Shown: piece by piece, positions 23,430 to 32,974 of the stretch | Layout: each line of letters opens with the position of its first letter | Position numbering within the stretch: the first letter of the stretch is position 1 | From: Zopfochytrium polystomum | Taxonomy: Eukaryota; Chytridiomycota; Chytridiomycetes; Chytridiales; Chytridiaceae | Direction of reading: 5' to 3' | Length of the DNA stretch: 42,768 nt | NCBI GenBank assembly: GCA_025765615.1 | Contig: JAIVFJ010000424.1 | Coordinates: 1-42,768 of the forward strand | The notes under the pieces: model-generated | The model's database searches: none | Told to the model about the DNA's origin: nothing | Seen by the model: the letters and a program-made list of their open reading frames with translations, nothing else | Translations under genes and position numbers: made by a program

Positions 23430-24028
23430 CTTGGAATTTTTTTCCTCCATTTTTCATTTTAATTCGGGTATATTTCAAGGTTGCATTCAAGACTTCATTG
23501 CAGGAAAGTTCATACAGTGAAAACTTGCTCTATGAAAAAGAAAACTTTGTCCACATTGACCTGGCCTGGTTATTGTTGCAGGCAGGTGTCGTTCACAGCT
23601 CTCATCAAAACTAATCTTCTGTTTGTCTACCACTTAGTCAAGTATCTGTCCAAGTCAAAGGATTTACAAGTAAGTTTCTTTATTTCCAGAAAAAGTTTTC
23701 TCCTGTTGGCAAGGCTCATGAACTTACCTGTAGCCTCCTGCTTCCTTCTTAAAAGGCTGTCACATCTTGATCAATTTGTTGGACCCCACAGCTAAAGGAT
23801 TTATTCACTACGTCATGACACAGACAGACTGTGCAGGCTGGACCAATGGTTTATCTTGGTCTGGGAGGTTACTAAAACCTCAATGCCGAATGTGCCACCT
23901 TGACCTCTGTTCCCCCACATCCAGTCACGGGGCCTTCATGGCCCTTCTCATCTGATTTCCACGAGATTCTGCTTGGGCTGAGCCTGTCAGTTAAGGAAGG
24001 CACAGGGTTTCACCCTTTGATAGCCTGT
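23430..24028. other. No gene seen after the tRNA
   Basis: Only the pol III terminator run at 23436-23442 is interpretable. The rest is AT-rich to neutral DNA leading into the first copy of the ~560-bp repeat at 24029. Short open frames have no family signature. Confidence 0.4.
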
Positions 24029-26206
24029 TGTGAGACTGTGCTCTCTAAATCCTCACCCTGGGCTATGGGTGGCAAATAGAGCAATGACCTAAATACCAAT
24101 CCTGAAAACTGAAAAAGGGCAAAAAGAGATGTCCAGGGGCAACTAGATAGTATTTGGAGTCTTAAGAAGCCCAAGAAACACAAACTCTCTTACTACACAC
24201 AAAGAAGACTCTCACACTCAGACCAAAGCAACTGTGAAAAGGTGGCACACAGGCAAAGAATGTGCAGGGTTCTCTAGTCAATGACACAGAGTAGGCCCAA
24301 TGGGAGGCAAAAGCCAAAGCCAAAGGGGACTGGGAAATCTGGTAACAATGCTGGAGGTGCAAGAGGCAGCTCCAGGGAGTGGCACTAAGTGCACCACTCC
24401 AATCCAACTGAAGAAGACAAGAGAGTGGGGAGGAAAGTGGCCAGATCCCAGTCTGTTGGAGCCACCACCATGAAGCAAGGCTCCCTCTGTCAAAGACAAG
24501 TGTGAGACTACACCAAGGTCTCAGTGATAAAGTCAAGGGATTTTATTTGCAAAAACAAGCGTACCTGTCATAAAACCGCAAGGATCGGGACCCCTATTAT
24601 TGCTCCCAGTTCTTTAGTTTCCAAGGCGTTATCAAAGTGTATTTGCGGCTAACCCGTCTTTATTATTGGGCCTGCTTATACTCACTCCTTTGACCCTGGG
24701 ATCTGGGCCCTAGAGTGAGGGAAAGCAAATAATAGGCTAAAACTAACTTCATTGGGCTGTTGTCTAGGGGGTGTTTCAACCCTACTACTTGCCTAGTCCA
24801 CGAAGTATCCCTACTGATCTGTCTAACAGGGGTCTCAAACACAAAGAATGAACATTCAGAGGGACAATCCTCTGAAGGATCGGTGCTGGAGCACTGATTA
24901 CTCGCGTGGCTGCGGGCTGATGTAAGGGGAAACGGAAGGGCACTCCCGAGGGCGCAACACAACCGCAGAATAAAGAGAGAGAAGAGGGAAACAGGGGTTT
25001 TTATCTCAGGAACCTAATCTCAAATACAACAGGAGAGGTTAATAGCAACGGGACAGACAGGGCGCAACCTAGCGCCCCTCGTCGCAGACGGTGCTACTGG
25101 AACCCTCGTCGTCGCCAGCAACAGGGGGGAGAGAGAGAAGGGAGTCGACTATGTAGGGGTCGGAAGGTCGCCAGCAGGGAACTCGCACGCGGAAACACCT
25201 GCGATCGTACACACACCCCGCCAGGCTGCGTCGGCACGACCACTCGACCAACAGGCTTTATCGCATCGCACTCGTACTCACACATCTCACCCTCACAGCA
25301 ATAGGACCGAGGCAGGCGCTTGTAGATCGAACTCTCAGGTGTTGGGGGCCGCACCGGGCGCAGCCACCAACACCCTCGCGAGGACAGGAAGGTTGGGGAC
25401 AACGACGCCGTCATTGTCACCACCACCACCACTGTCATCGCAGCGGGCAAGCGCCAGGGATCCTCACTCCAACACAGAGCCGGCAATGTCACACAGTCGC
25501 TGGTGGGGCCAGCTGCATTCCCCACCCACGGCCCCTTAAGAGGAGCCCCACGAAGGGACCATGTACACACCCGGGTGTGTACCATCTCTCACTACCCTCA
25601 CCTTTGTGAGCCAGATGGATTTGAAGGGACTCTGTATTGGTACCAATGGACAGAAATCAGATTGAAGAAAAAAAGGAAAAAGAGAAATGGCCCAAAAACA
25701 GAGAGAGAGAAAATTGACAAGTCAACCCCCCTGACTTGGAGCATCTGCCACAAATGCTCTAAGTCCCCCCAACCCTATGCGTATATGTACAAGTGCCGAA
25801 AATAAATAATAAATTAGGCAGGCTTGGGGTACAGCCTGTCAGGCACCCCATCCCTAGGCAGTTGGGCAGTTTCTGTTAGTCACTGAAAAAGAAAATATGT
25901 TGAGAAAACCCTGGCGCAACGGAAACTGTTAAGACGAAAGTAGTAAAAGCAGGCCCAATAATAAAGATGGGTTAGCTGCAAATACACTTTGATAACGCCT
26001 TGGAAACTAAAGAACTGGGAGCAATAATAGGGGTCCTGATCCTTGCGGTTTTATGACAGGTATGCTTGTTTTTGCGAATATAATCCCTAGACTTTATCAC
26101 TGAGACCTCGGTGTAGTCTCACATAAGCCCTAAGTTGGAGGGGGTTGGACACAGAGGGCAAACACAAGGAACAGTTAGCGTGCAGAGGTGTCTGTTGAAT
26201 TAAATC
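24029..26206 (+). repeat. Repeat L, copy 1, interrupted by element X
   Basis: 24029-24500 plus 26124-26206 together match the uninterrupted copy at 26445-27014 (about 555 vs 570 bp). Both begin TGTGAGACTGTGCTCTC and end GTCTGTTGAATTAAATC. The 1623-bp element X sits between the two parts. The start resembles an LTR start (TG), but no matching CA end is seen, so the class is uncertain. Minus-strand frames within both copies share residues, yet they look like translated repeat DNA and are not called as genes. Confidence 0.75.
24501..26123. mobile_element. Element X, 1.62 kb with 177-bp terminal inverted repeats
   Basis: 24501-24677 and 25947-26123 are inverted copies, 177 bp each, differing at about eight positions. 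The ends read TGTGAGACTACACC and GGTGTAGTCTCACA. It interrupts repeat L at GACAAG|CCCTAA. The flanks share only AAG (CAAG left, TAAG right), so a 3-bp duplication is possible. The interior (24678-25946) is richer in CpG than its surroundings. Its longest minus frame (25094-25585) contains a Cys-rich stretch (RSYCCEGEMCEYECDA) but no transposase motif that I recognise. It could be a non-autonomous DNA transposon or foldback element, or two opposed LTR-like ends. Confidence 0.75.
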
Positions 26207-26442
26207 TGTAAACAGTCTACTCTGAGTGAGTGAGTGGAAGGAGTGAATGAAGTGGAGATGTGCGTTTGTGGTTGGTCCTTCTCTCCAACTTGGAGAGAAA
26301 GAGAAAAAAAACTCTGTTACAAATTATTGATACATAATGATGATATACACGCTGTAATAGTTGCTGAGCAAGCTTGACCAGCACAGGGTAAAAACCTTTC
26401 CTATATCATCTGCTTGAGCAGAGGAGGAGAAAACTGTTTACA
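26207..26442 (-). mobile_element. Partial LTR, family G
   Basis: It starts TGTAAACAGTCTACTCTG, the true family G end in minus orientation, and matches that family's 3' ~235 bp. At 26442 it breaks off, next to the second L copy starting at 26445. It appears to sit against the end of L copy 1 (flank AAATC). Its missing half was probably lost by recombination or by arrival of the next repeat. Confidence 0.7.
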
Positions 26443-26444
26443 CT

Positions 26445-27014
26445 TGTGAGACTGTGCTCTCTAATCCTCACCCTGGGCTATGGGTGGCAAATAGAGCAAT
26501 GACCTAAATACCAATCCTGAAGAGTGAAAAAGGGCAAAAAGGAGATGTCTAGGGGTCACTAGACAGGACAATGTATTTGGAGTCTAAAGAAGCCCAAGAA
26601 ACACAAGAAACTCTCTTACTACACACAAAGAGAAGGCTCTCACATCAGACCAAAGGCAACTGTGAAAAGGTGGCACACTAGCAAAGAATGTGCAGGGTTC
26701 TCTGGTCCATGACACAGAGTGGGCCTAATGGGAGGCAAAAGCCAAAGCCAAAGGGGACTGGGAAATCCGGGTAACAATGCTGGAGGCGCAAGATGCAGCA
26801 AGCTCCAGGGAGCAGCACTAAGTGCAGCACTCCAATCCAACTGAAGAAGACAAGAGAGTGGGGAGGAAAGTGGCCAGACCCCAGTCTGTTGGAGCCACCA
26901 CCATGGAGCAGGGCTCCCTCTCTGTAAAAGACAAGCCCTAAGTTGGAGGGGGTTGGACACAGAGGGCAAACACAAGGAACAGTAAGTGTGCAGAGGTGTC
27001 TGTTGAATTAAATC
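26445..27014 (+). repeat. Repeat L, copy 2, uninterrupted
   Basis: Runs from TGTGAGACTGTGCTC to TTGAATTAAATC. It carries the uninterrupted site AAAGACAAGCCCTAAG near 26926-26941, where copy 1 holds element X. No gene is called within it. Confidence 0.75.
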
Positions 27015-27476
27015 AGAACTGTTTTCCACTTAACAGAACCAGACACAACTTGTCTCACTCCAAGGAGAAGTTCCAACTCAATCCAAGGAGGGGGCACACA
27101 GGGGTGGGAGACAGTGGGACTCTTCTTACTTCATCCTACTAGGACACAGACATCTGCTTCACCATGCCAGAGGAATTCCCTTTCGTAGAAGCAAGGAAGG
27201 TTAACACCCACTCCCTCACCCAAATGTGGCACCATGACATCACAGGCATTAATCTGAGAAAGAGGGTCTGAACCCAGTGAAGACCAGGCCCACCAGAGGC
27301 CACAGGAGCCAACAACCAGGGAGGAGGGGGCATACCTGAGAGACCATTCCTGCAGCAGTACCTGACCAAACAGCTCATTCATATCACCTTGAGAGACCTG
27401 GATTTGACTAGATGTATTGACAGGAACCTAGAGGCACCACCACAGATTTACCCTCTATCTTTCCATCACCAAGTGA
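27015..27476. other. Unassigned sequence upstream of the Gypsy fragment
   Basis: CpG-poor DNA resembling the Gypsy body in composition. A short frame from 27163 (MPEEFPFVEARKVNT) opens but stops quickly and has no Gag signature. It may be leader or displaced retroelement sequence; nothing firmer can be said. Confidence 0.35.
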
Positions 27477-27545
27477 CTCCTACCCAGTCCAACCCAAGCA
27501 GCATGCAGAATGGTGAGGTGCACTGGGGATTGAACCCAGCACACT
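27477..27545. repeat. Direct repeat R1 (69 bp) with tRNA 3'-half-like sequence
   Basis: It matches 31020-31089 with about four differences. Its reverse strand contains a B-box-like GGTTCAAnCCC inside a T-arm hairpin followed by an ACCA-like end, resembling the 3' half of a tRNA. It abuts the point where recognisable Gag begins. Confidence 0.75.
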
Positions 27546-27994
27546 AGCTCAAGCATATCAAGCAAGGAAAGCAATCTTGTGTAGCCTACACCAACCAATT
27601 CAAGCAACTAGCCAGAGACTCTGGATACAATGATGCAGCTCTGATGGAGCTGTACCATGATGGTCTCCATGAGTCCATCCAAGACAAGCTCTCCCAGTCT
27701 CTGCACACCCCTGAGACCTTGGAAGAGTACATTCTCCTTGCCATCAAGATTGACAACAGACTCTACTCCAAGAGGCTGAAGCAAAGACAAGTAGGAACTA
27801 CATCAAGACCTACCCGAGTCCCTCAAGCTCTTACAGTTCCTGAACCCATGCAAGTGGATGCAGTTGAGACACTTCCTAAGGGTCCTCTGAGCCAAGAGGA
27901 GCAGGGACTGTGTTTCTACTGTGGCTCCAAGGAGCATGCTGTCAAGGACTGCCCAAGGAAGAAGCACCCAAACTCTCAGGTCCAGGCTCACTGA
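27546..27994 (+). pseudogene. Ty3/Gypsy Gag, 5'-truncated
   Basis: Only the C-terminal part of Gag is present. It starts in mid-protein (LKHIKQGKQSCVAYTNQFKQ) directly after R1, a typical late segment of the Retrotrans_gag region. It then has DAALMELYHDGLHESIQDKL and a CCHC zinc knuckle CFYCGSKEHAVKDC (about 27909-27950), which binds RNA. It stops at TGA 27992. The start codon and N-terminal half are missing, so the copy cannot make a full Gag. A well-formed -1 frameshift signal overlaps its end. Confidence 0.85.
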
Positions 27995-28028
27995 AGGGCA
28001 ATTCCCTGGACCCTCCTCCAAGCTGCCC
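27967..28028 (+). promoter_or_regulatory. Candidate -1 ribosomal frameshift signal (gag-pol)
   Basis: C CCA AAC at 27967-27973 is an XXXYYYZ heptamer in the Gag frame. After a 5-nt spacer, GGTCCAGG (27979-27986) pairs perfectly with CCTGGACC (28005-28012). Loop bases GGGCA (27996-28000) can pair with TGCCC (28024-28028), giving a possible H-type pseudoknot. Slipping by -1 enters the protease frame before the Gag stop. Confidence 0.65.
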
Positions 28029-31000
28029 CTGTTTCATCACCACCACCAGCACCACAAACACCTCAGATTCCAAGCCCCACCAACTCACCATGGATGTCAA
28101 GATTCAACTCTCACCCAAGTCAACCATCACAACCAAGGCCCTTATTGACTCTGGATCATCCTGCAACATCATTGATGCCACCCTTGCCAAGTCTTGTGCC
28201 ATTCCCACCATCAAGAAATCCACACCCCTCAAGGTCCACTTTGCCAATCATGCTCTGTTCAAGGAAATCAGCCATGAAACCAAGCTAAACCACCACATCC
28301 AAGACTTTCCACCATCCATGGTCAACCTGGAAGTATTGGATCTTGGCTCACCCACATTCTCTGTCATCCTGGGATTACCATGGCTGCAAGCCCAGAACCC
28401 TGACATTGATTGGGTCACTGGTCAAGTCCAACCTCCACCAATTGGAACAGTCACCCAAAACTCAAGTCAAGCCCCCAAGCCTCATGCTCTCAAGCCCTTG
28501 ATTCAAGATTCACAGCCAGCCAAGACTCAAGTTCCTCAGTTCACAGTTCACAGTCAAGATTCAAGTAGAGCTCATAGAGCTCACAGTCATGGCCAAGACT
28601 CTAGTTCACAGAACCCACAGTCAAAGATTCAAGTACCACAGTTCACAGTCCACATTCAAGATTCAAGTTCCACAGCTCACAGTCTTTGCCAAGAAAAGAA
28701 CTCTCAGTCAAAGATTTAAGAATCACAGTTCCCAGTCAAGAATTCATGCCCCACTGCTGAAGAGCACAGGAACTTGGACCCATCAGACCTTTTGCTGGCA
28801 TCCAAGCTACCAAAAGAATATCTCCCTTATGCTGATGTGTTTTCCAAGACCAAGGCAGACCTGCTACCAGCTCAGAGGCCTTATGACTGTGAAATCCCAC
28901 TCAAGGATGAAACTTGCAGCCCACCTTTCAAGCCACTGTACCACCTATCTCCACCAGAAGCCAAGGCCCTCCAAGAATACATTGAAGAAATGCTGAACAA
29001 GGGGTTCATCCAACCTTCCAAGTCACCAGCTGGAGCTCCCATCTTTTTTGTCAAGAAGAAGGATGGGGGACTGAGACCCTTCGTGGACTACAGAGATCTC
29101 AATGAGATGACAGTCAAGAACCGCTATCCACTGCCTCTCATCTCTGAATTACTGGACAAACTGAGCCATGCAAGGATATTTCCAAGATTGACCTCAGAGG
29201 TGCCTACAATTTGGTCAGAATTAAGCCCCAGGATCAATGGAAGACTGCCTTCAGATGCAAATATGGTCACTTTGAGTACTTGGTCATGCCCTTTGGACTT
29301 ACCAATGCTCCAGCTATTTTCCAAGGCATGATGAATGACATCTTCAGGGATATTCTGGACCTTTTGTCATTGTCTACCTGGATGATATCCTGGTATTTTC
29401 GTCCGACACTGCAAGCCATATGGGACATGTCAAGACTGTCTTGGAGAGACTCAGACAGCATCACCTCTATGCAAAGCTGGAGAAGTGTGAATTCCACAAG
29501 ACCTCCATTGAGTTTTTGGGGTTCATTGTGTCTGACAAAGGGATCTCCATGGCACCAGACAAGATCCAAACTATTCTTGAATGGAAGGCTCCAAATTCCA
29601 TCAAGGATGTTCAAAGCTTCCTTGGGCTTTGCAACTTCTACAGAACCTTCATTGCCAACTATTCTGCCATAGCCAAGCCTCTCACTGATCTCACCAAGAA
29701 GACCACCAAGTTTGAATGGACCCCAGCAGCAGAGCAAGCCTGGCTAGCTCTTAAGACAGCAACCACAAGTGCACCACTCCTTAAGCATGTGGATCCCTTG
29801 CTTCCCTTCACCTTGGAAACTGATGCCTCAGACTATGCCCTCGGTGCTGATCTGTCCCAGCCAAGCTCTCAGGACCCCTCTGCTCCTCTGCATCCAGTGG
29901 CATATTACTCCAGGAAGCTGAACAGTGCTGAGTGTAACTACACAGTCCATGACAAGGAGTTGCTTGCAATTGTGGAAGCATTCAAATTCTGGAGACACTA
30001 CTTGGCTGGTTCTAAAGGCATCTCTGTCTATTCTGATCACAAGAACCTCACCTTCTTCAGGGCAAGGAGGTTGCTCAAGCAGAGGCATGCCAGGTGGGCT
30101 GAACTGCTCTCTGAGTATGACTTTAAGCTGTGCTATTCTCCTGGCCACCTTAACACTGTGGCTGATGCCCTGTCAAGAAGAACAGACCTTGCACCTGAAG
30201 GGGGAGATGGTTTCACCCCACCATCCAAGACACACCTTTCATTGCTTCCTGACAGTGTGTGGGCCCATGCTATTTCCAAGGACCCCAAGCCCTCACAAGA
30301 TTCAAATCAGCCAAGAAGAGAAAAGACTTGAGATACTCAAGACAAGGCAGCTGGACACCCAGGAGAGCACAAGACATATGAGCTTGTATCCAGAGACTTC
30401 TACTGGCCAGGCATGAGGAAGTACATCAAGAACTATGTCAGCAGCTGTGAAACCTGTCAAAGAAACAAATCCAGCAGACACAAGCCCTATGGACTTCTGG
30501 AGCCCCTCCCAATTGCCATCAGCCCTTGGTCATCAATATCCATGGACTTCATTGTGAAACTGCCCCCATCCCATGGATTTGACTCTATCCTTGTTGTCAT
30601 CTGCAGAAGGACAAAGTTGGCCCATTTCATCCCCTGCACTGAGAATATAGATGCACAAGGAACAGCAGACCTGTTTTTGCAGCACATATTCAGGCTCCAT
30701 GGGCTGCCTCAGTCAATCATCAGTGACAGAGGACCTCAGTTCAGATCTCAATTTTGGAAAGCACTCACAGCAGCCCTTGGAATCAAGTCTCAACTGTCAA
30801 CTGCTTATCACCCTCAGACTGATGGACAAACAGAAAGAACAAACCAGACTCTGGAGCAGTATTTGAGGTGCTATGTCAGCTATCAACAGGATGATTGGCC
30901 CACCCTCCTTCCGCTGGCAGAATTTGCTCTCAACAATTCTCTCCACTCAAGCACCCAGCTATCTCCTTTCTTTGCAACCTATGGCTTCAATCCAAGAGGA

Positions 31001-31060
31001 GATCTTTTTGGGAAGTGGGCTCCTACCCAGTCCAACCTAAACAGCATGCAGAATTGGTGA
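27973..31060 (+). pseudogene. Ty3/Gypsy Pol: protease, RT, RNase H, integrase (broken)
   Basis: Domain order PR-RT-RH-IN is that of Ty3/Gypsy elements. The protease has the DSGSS active site (about 28148) and ILGLPWL. The RT starts near 28774 and contains KKDGGLRPFVDYRDLN and the catalytic YLDDILVFS. RNase H includes LETDASDYALGADL and YSDHKNLTF. Integrase has an HPGEH..CETCQ zinc domain and the D, D, E core (SMDF, SDRG, and E in QTERTNQ). Defects seen: TAA at 28717; a lost T at ~29180 (TTT for TTTT); a lost C at ~29361 (CC for CCC); TGA at 30329; and truncation at 31019 by repeat R2. No chromodomain or paired LTRs are visible. The homopolymer losses could be sequencing errors; the truncation is real. 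Confidence 0.92.
28500..28745 (+). repeat. Degenerate tandem repeat in the protease-RT linker
   Basis: Units resembling CACAGTTCACAGTCnACATTCAAG repeat imperfectly, encoding variants of VPQFTVHSQDSS within Pol. In the last unit TCAAAGATTCAAG has become TCAAAGATTTAAG, turning a Gln codon into the TAA at 28717. Confidence 0.7.
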
Positions 31061-31089
31061 GGTGCACTGGGGCTTGAACCCAGCACACT
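31020..31089. repeat. Direct repeat R2 (70 bp)
   Basis: Second copy of R1. It cuts the integrase frame shortly after SPFFATYGFNPRGDLF, replacing the expected remainder. On the minus strand, GTTCAAGCCCCAG within a T-arm-like hairpin and a CACCTCACCA end recall a tRNA 3' half. The adjoining minus-strand sequence GGCCATCATGG could be a remnant A-box region (weak). Confidence 0.75.
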
Positions 31090-31642
31090 GCCATGATGGC
31101 CAAGAGGACTTCAACCTCCTGTCACACACCAGGGGACTGCCACCCCCAGCTCTACATACAGTCAGGAAGAAAAGGGTAGGCAAGGGACTTCAGGCACAGG
31201 TTCTCACAGTCAACAAGATGGGGGGCAGCTGCTTAAATAGGAAAAGGGTTGGAATCACCAGGGAGGAGGGAAAAAGGAGGGAAAACACATACAAAACAGC
31301 AAAACAATAAATAAAATAGTAAAGAAAGAATGGGAGGAGTGAATCACCAAGAAATGGGGCTGAGGCCAGCCAAACAAGGAAGACAACCCAGAGAATCATG
31401 GGGCACTTCTTGGCAAACAGAAGGAAGAGGGCTGGCAAGAAATGATTGGTGTCAGATAGAAGACAGTCACTCTCAGCCACACAAGAAAGAAAAGACACAG
31501 ACAGAGACAAACAAGGAATAAATAAAAGAGAAAGCAGGAAAACAGGATTAATTACTAATTGGAAAAATAAGAAAAAATCACCAATGAAAGATAAAGAAAA
31601 CCCTGTGATCTTCATACCCTTTTATGAGGTATTACATCATGG
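31090..31642. other. Unassigned A-rich, CpG-poor sequence
   Basis: Composition matches the Gypsy body, so this may be retroelement 3' or flanking repeat. No LTR end, gene or RNA could be recognised. Confidence 0.35.
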
Positions 31643-31938
31643 TAGCAGGTGGTAGGGCTTGTTAGCTCTGCCATCATCTTGTTAACTCTGTCCATCTGGG
31701 CTTAGCACTTCTCCCACAGAAGTGTTTCAGTCCTAAGTCATTTCCAAAAGTGAGGGGCCATTGGCCAGGAAGGACTTTGCATTTCTTCCAGTCTGTTAAC
31801 TAGCATGTCTCAAACTTGGCACCTTCCCAATTGAAGGGAGCGCTCTAACCACTGAGCAAGGGAGCCTTGTATCAACGGTTAGAATCATAACTGAGTCTTT
31901 CTGTCTGCAATATAATAATAATAATAGTAGAAATCAGA
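31643..31938 (-). repeat. tRNA-derived SINE-like repeat, copy 1
   Basis: Read on the minus strand from 31866, GGCTCCCTTGCTCAGTGG contains a consensus pol III A box (TTGCTCAGTGG). A tRNA-like anticodon arm follows (CCC-TTCAATT-GGG, anticodon position CAA), then a degenerate B box (AGTTTGAGAC). About 160 bp of non-tRNA body follows towards 31643. A second copy lies at 32684-32974. Similarity also extends ~65 bp upstream of the tRNA-like start, including an AAT-rich stretch, so the unit may be a tRNA-like insert in a larger repeat rather than a simple SINE. Confidence 0.65.
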
Positions 31939-32013
31939 GGCAGACATACAGAGCCAGTCAGAGGCTGTATGGAAACCCAACAAATATTAAGAGAATAGGA
32001 ATCCAAGCCTAGT

Positions 32014-32035
32014 CACGTTTTGCCAGCAAAACGTG
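32014..32035. repeat. Perfect 10-bp inverted repeat
   Basis: CACGTTTTGC and GCAAAACGTG are separated by two bases. It lies in otherwise unassigned DNA between the SINE-like copy and the family G foldback. The E-box-like CACGTT/AACGTG ends are noted, but role unknown. Confidence 0.7.
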
Positions 32036-32140
32036 GGTCGAGACAGGGTGGTAATGCTCACAATTACCAGTCAAAAAGTGGGTATACACTTAATTTATTT
32101 GAGGTCACAGGCTCGACAGCCTGTCGTCCTCACACACTGA

Positions 32141-32260
32141 GTTTCTGTTCCACCTAATACAAGGAGTTTTTGTCAACAGTGCAATCCAGCACCCAGGTCT
32201 GCATTGGTGGTGGCTTGCTCTCCCATGGGCATTGTGAGAATGATGACTGACCGTCACAAT
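32141..32260 (-). mobile_element. Inverted partial family G LTR, left arm of a foldback
   Basis: These 120 bp are the reverse complement of family G sequence found at 32314-32435. The two arms flank a 53-nt loop that is exactly the start of the family G copy at 32261. The pairing is imperfect but continuous. Confidence 0.8.
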
Positions 32261-32680
32261 TGTTGGGCGGAACTGACTGGTTAGCAGCAAGAGGCACAGA
32301 CAGACCCGAACCTATTGTGACTGTCAGTTTTGTTCTCACATGCCATGCCATGGGAGAGTGAGCCACTGCCAATACAGACCTGGGCACTGGCTTGCGCTGA
32401 TGACCAATACTCCAAGTATTAAGTGGAACAGAAACCCAGTGTTAACAGTTTTCCTCCTCCTCTGCTCAAGCAGATAATATGGAGAGGTTTTTACCCTGTG
32501 CCAGTCACGCTTGCCTAGCAACTATATTACAGCGTGTATATCATCTCATGTATCAATAATTCATAACAGAGGTTTTTTTTTTCTCTTTCTCTCCAAGTTG
32601 GGAGAAGAACCCCCCACAAACAACACATCTCCACTTCATTCACTCCTTCCACTCACTCACCTCGGTTTAGACTGTTTACA
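32261..32680 (+). mobile_element. Solo LTR, family G, copy with abutting inverted arm
   Basis: Begins TGTTGGGCGGAACTGACTGG and ends GACTGTTTACA. It is nearly identical along its length to 40734-41146. No target duplication is visible because the left flank is the inverted family G fragment. Confidence 0.85.
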
Positions 32681-32683
32681 GTT

Positions 32684-32974
32684 AGCACGTGGAAGAGCTT
32701 GTCAGCTCTGCCATCCTCTTGTTAACTTTGTCCATCTGGGCCTAGCAACTTCTCCCACAGAAGTGTTTCAGTCCTAAGTCATTTCAACAAGTAGTGGGTC
32801 ATAACCAGTTGGAGTAGGATTTCGCATTTCGGCGCAGTCTGTCAAACCAGCATGTCTTGCACATTGGCACCTTCCCAATTGAAGGGAGGGCGCCAACCAC
32901 TGCAGCAAGGAGCCTTGTATCAGCAGTAAGAATTAAGACTAAAATCTTCTGTCTAATAATAACACCAGAAATCA
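32684..32974 (-). repeat. tRNA-derived SINE-like repeat, copy 2
   Basis: Same orientation and content as 31643-31938. The tRNA-like start is at 32914 (GGCTCCTTGCTGCAGTGG), with the A box altered by an inserted base and the B box worn, so it is unlikely to be transcribed. The two copies bracket the family G foldback. Confidence 0.65.

Noticed and set aside
24162..27029. Similar minus-strand frames in both copies of repeat L
   Set aside because: The similarity is explained by the DNA repeat. The translations are Leu/Ser/Cys/Trp-rich without a domain.
28717..30331. TAA and TGA in pol as signs of an altered genetic code
   Set aside because: TGA ends the methyltransferase and several other genes, and the TAA is explained by a C-to-T change. 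No consistent reassignment is seen.
27477..31089. R1 and R2 as the LTRs of the Gypsy element
   Set aside because: They are only 70 bp, do not start TG or end CA, and cut into coding sequence at unrelated points.
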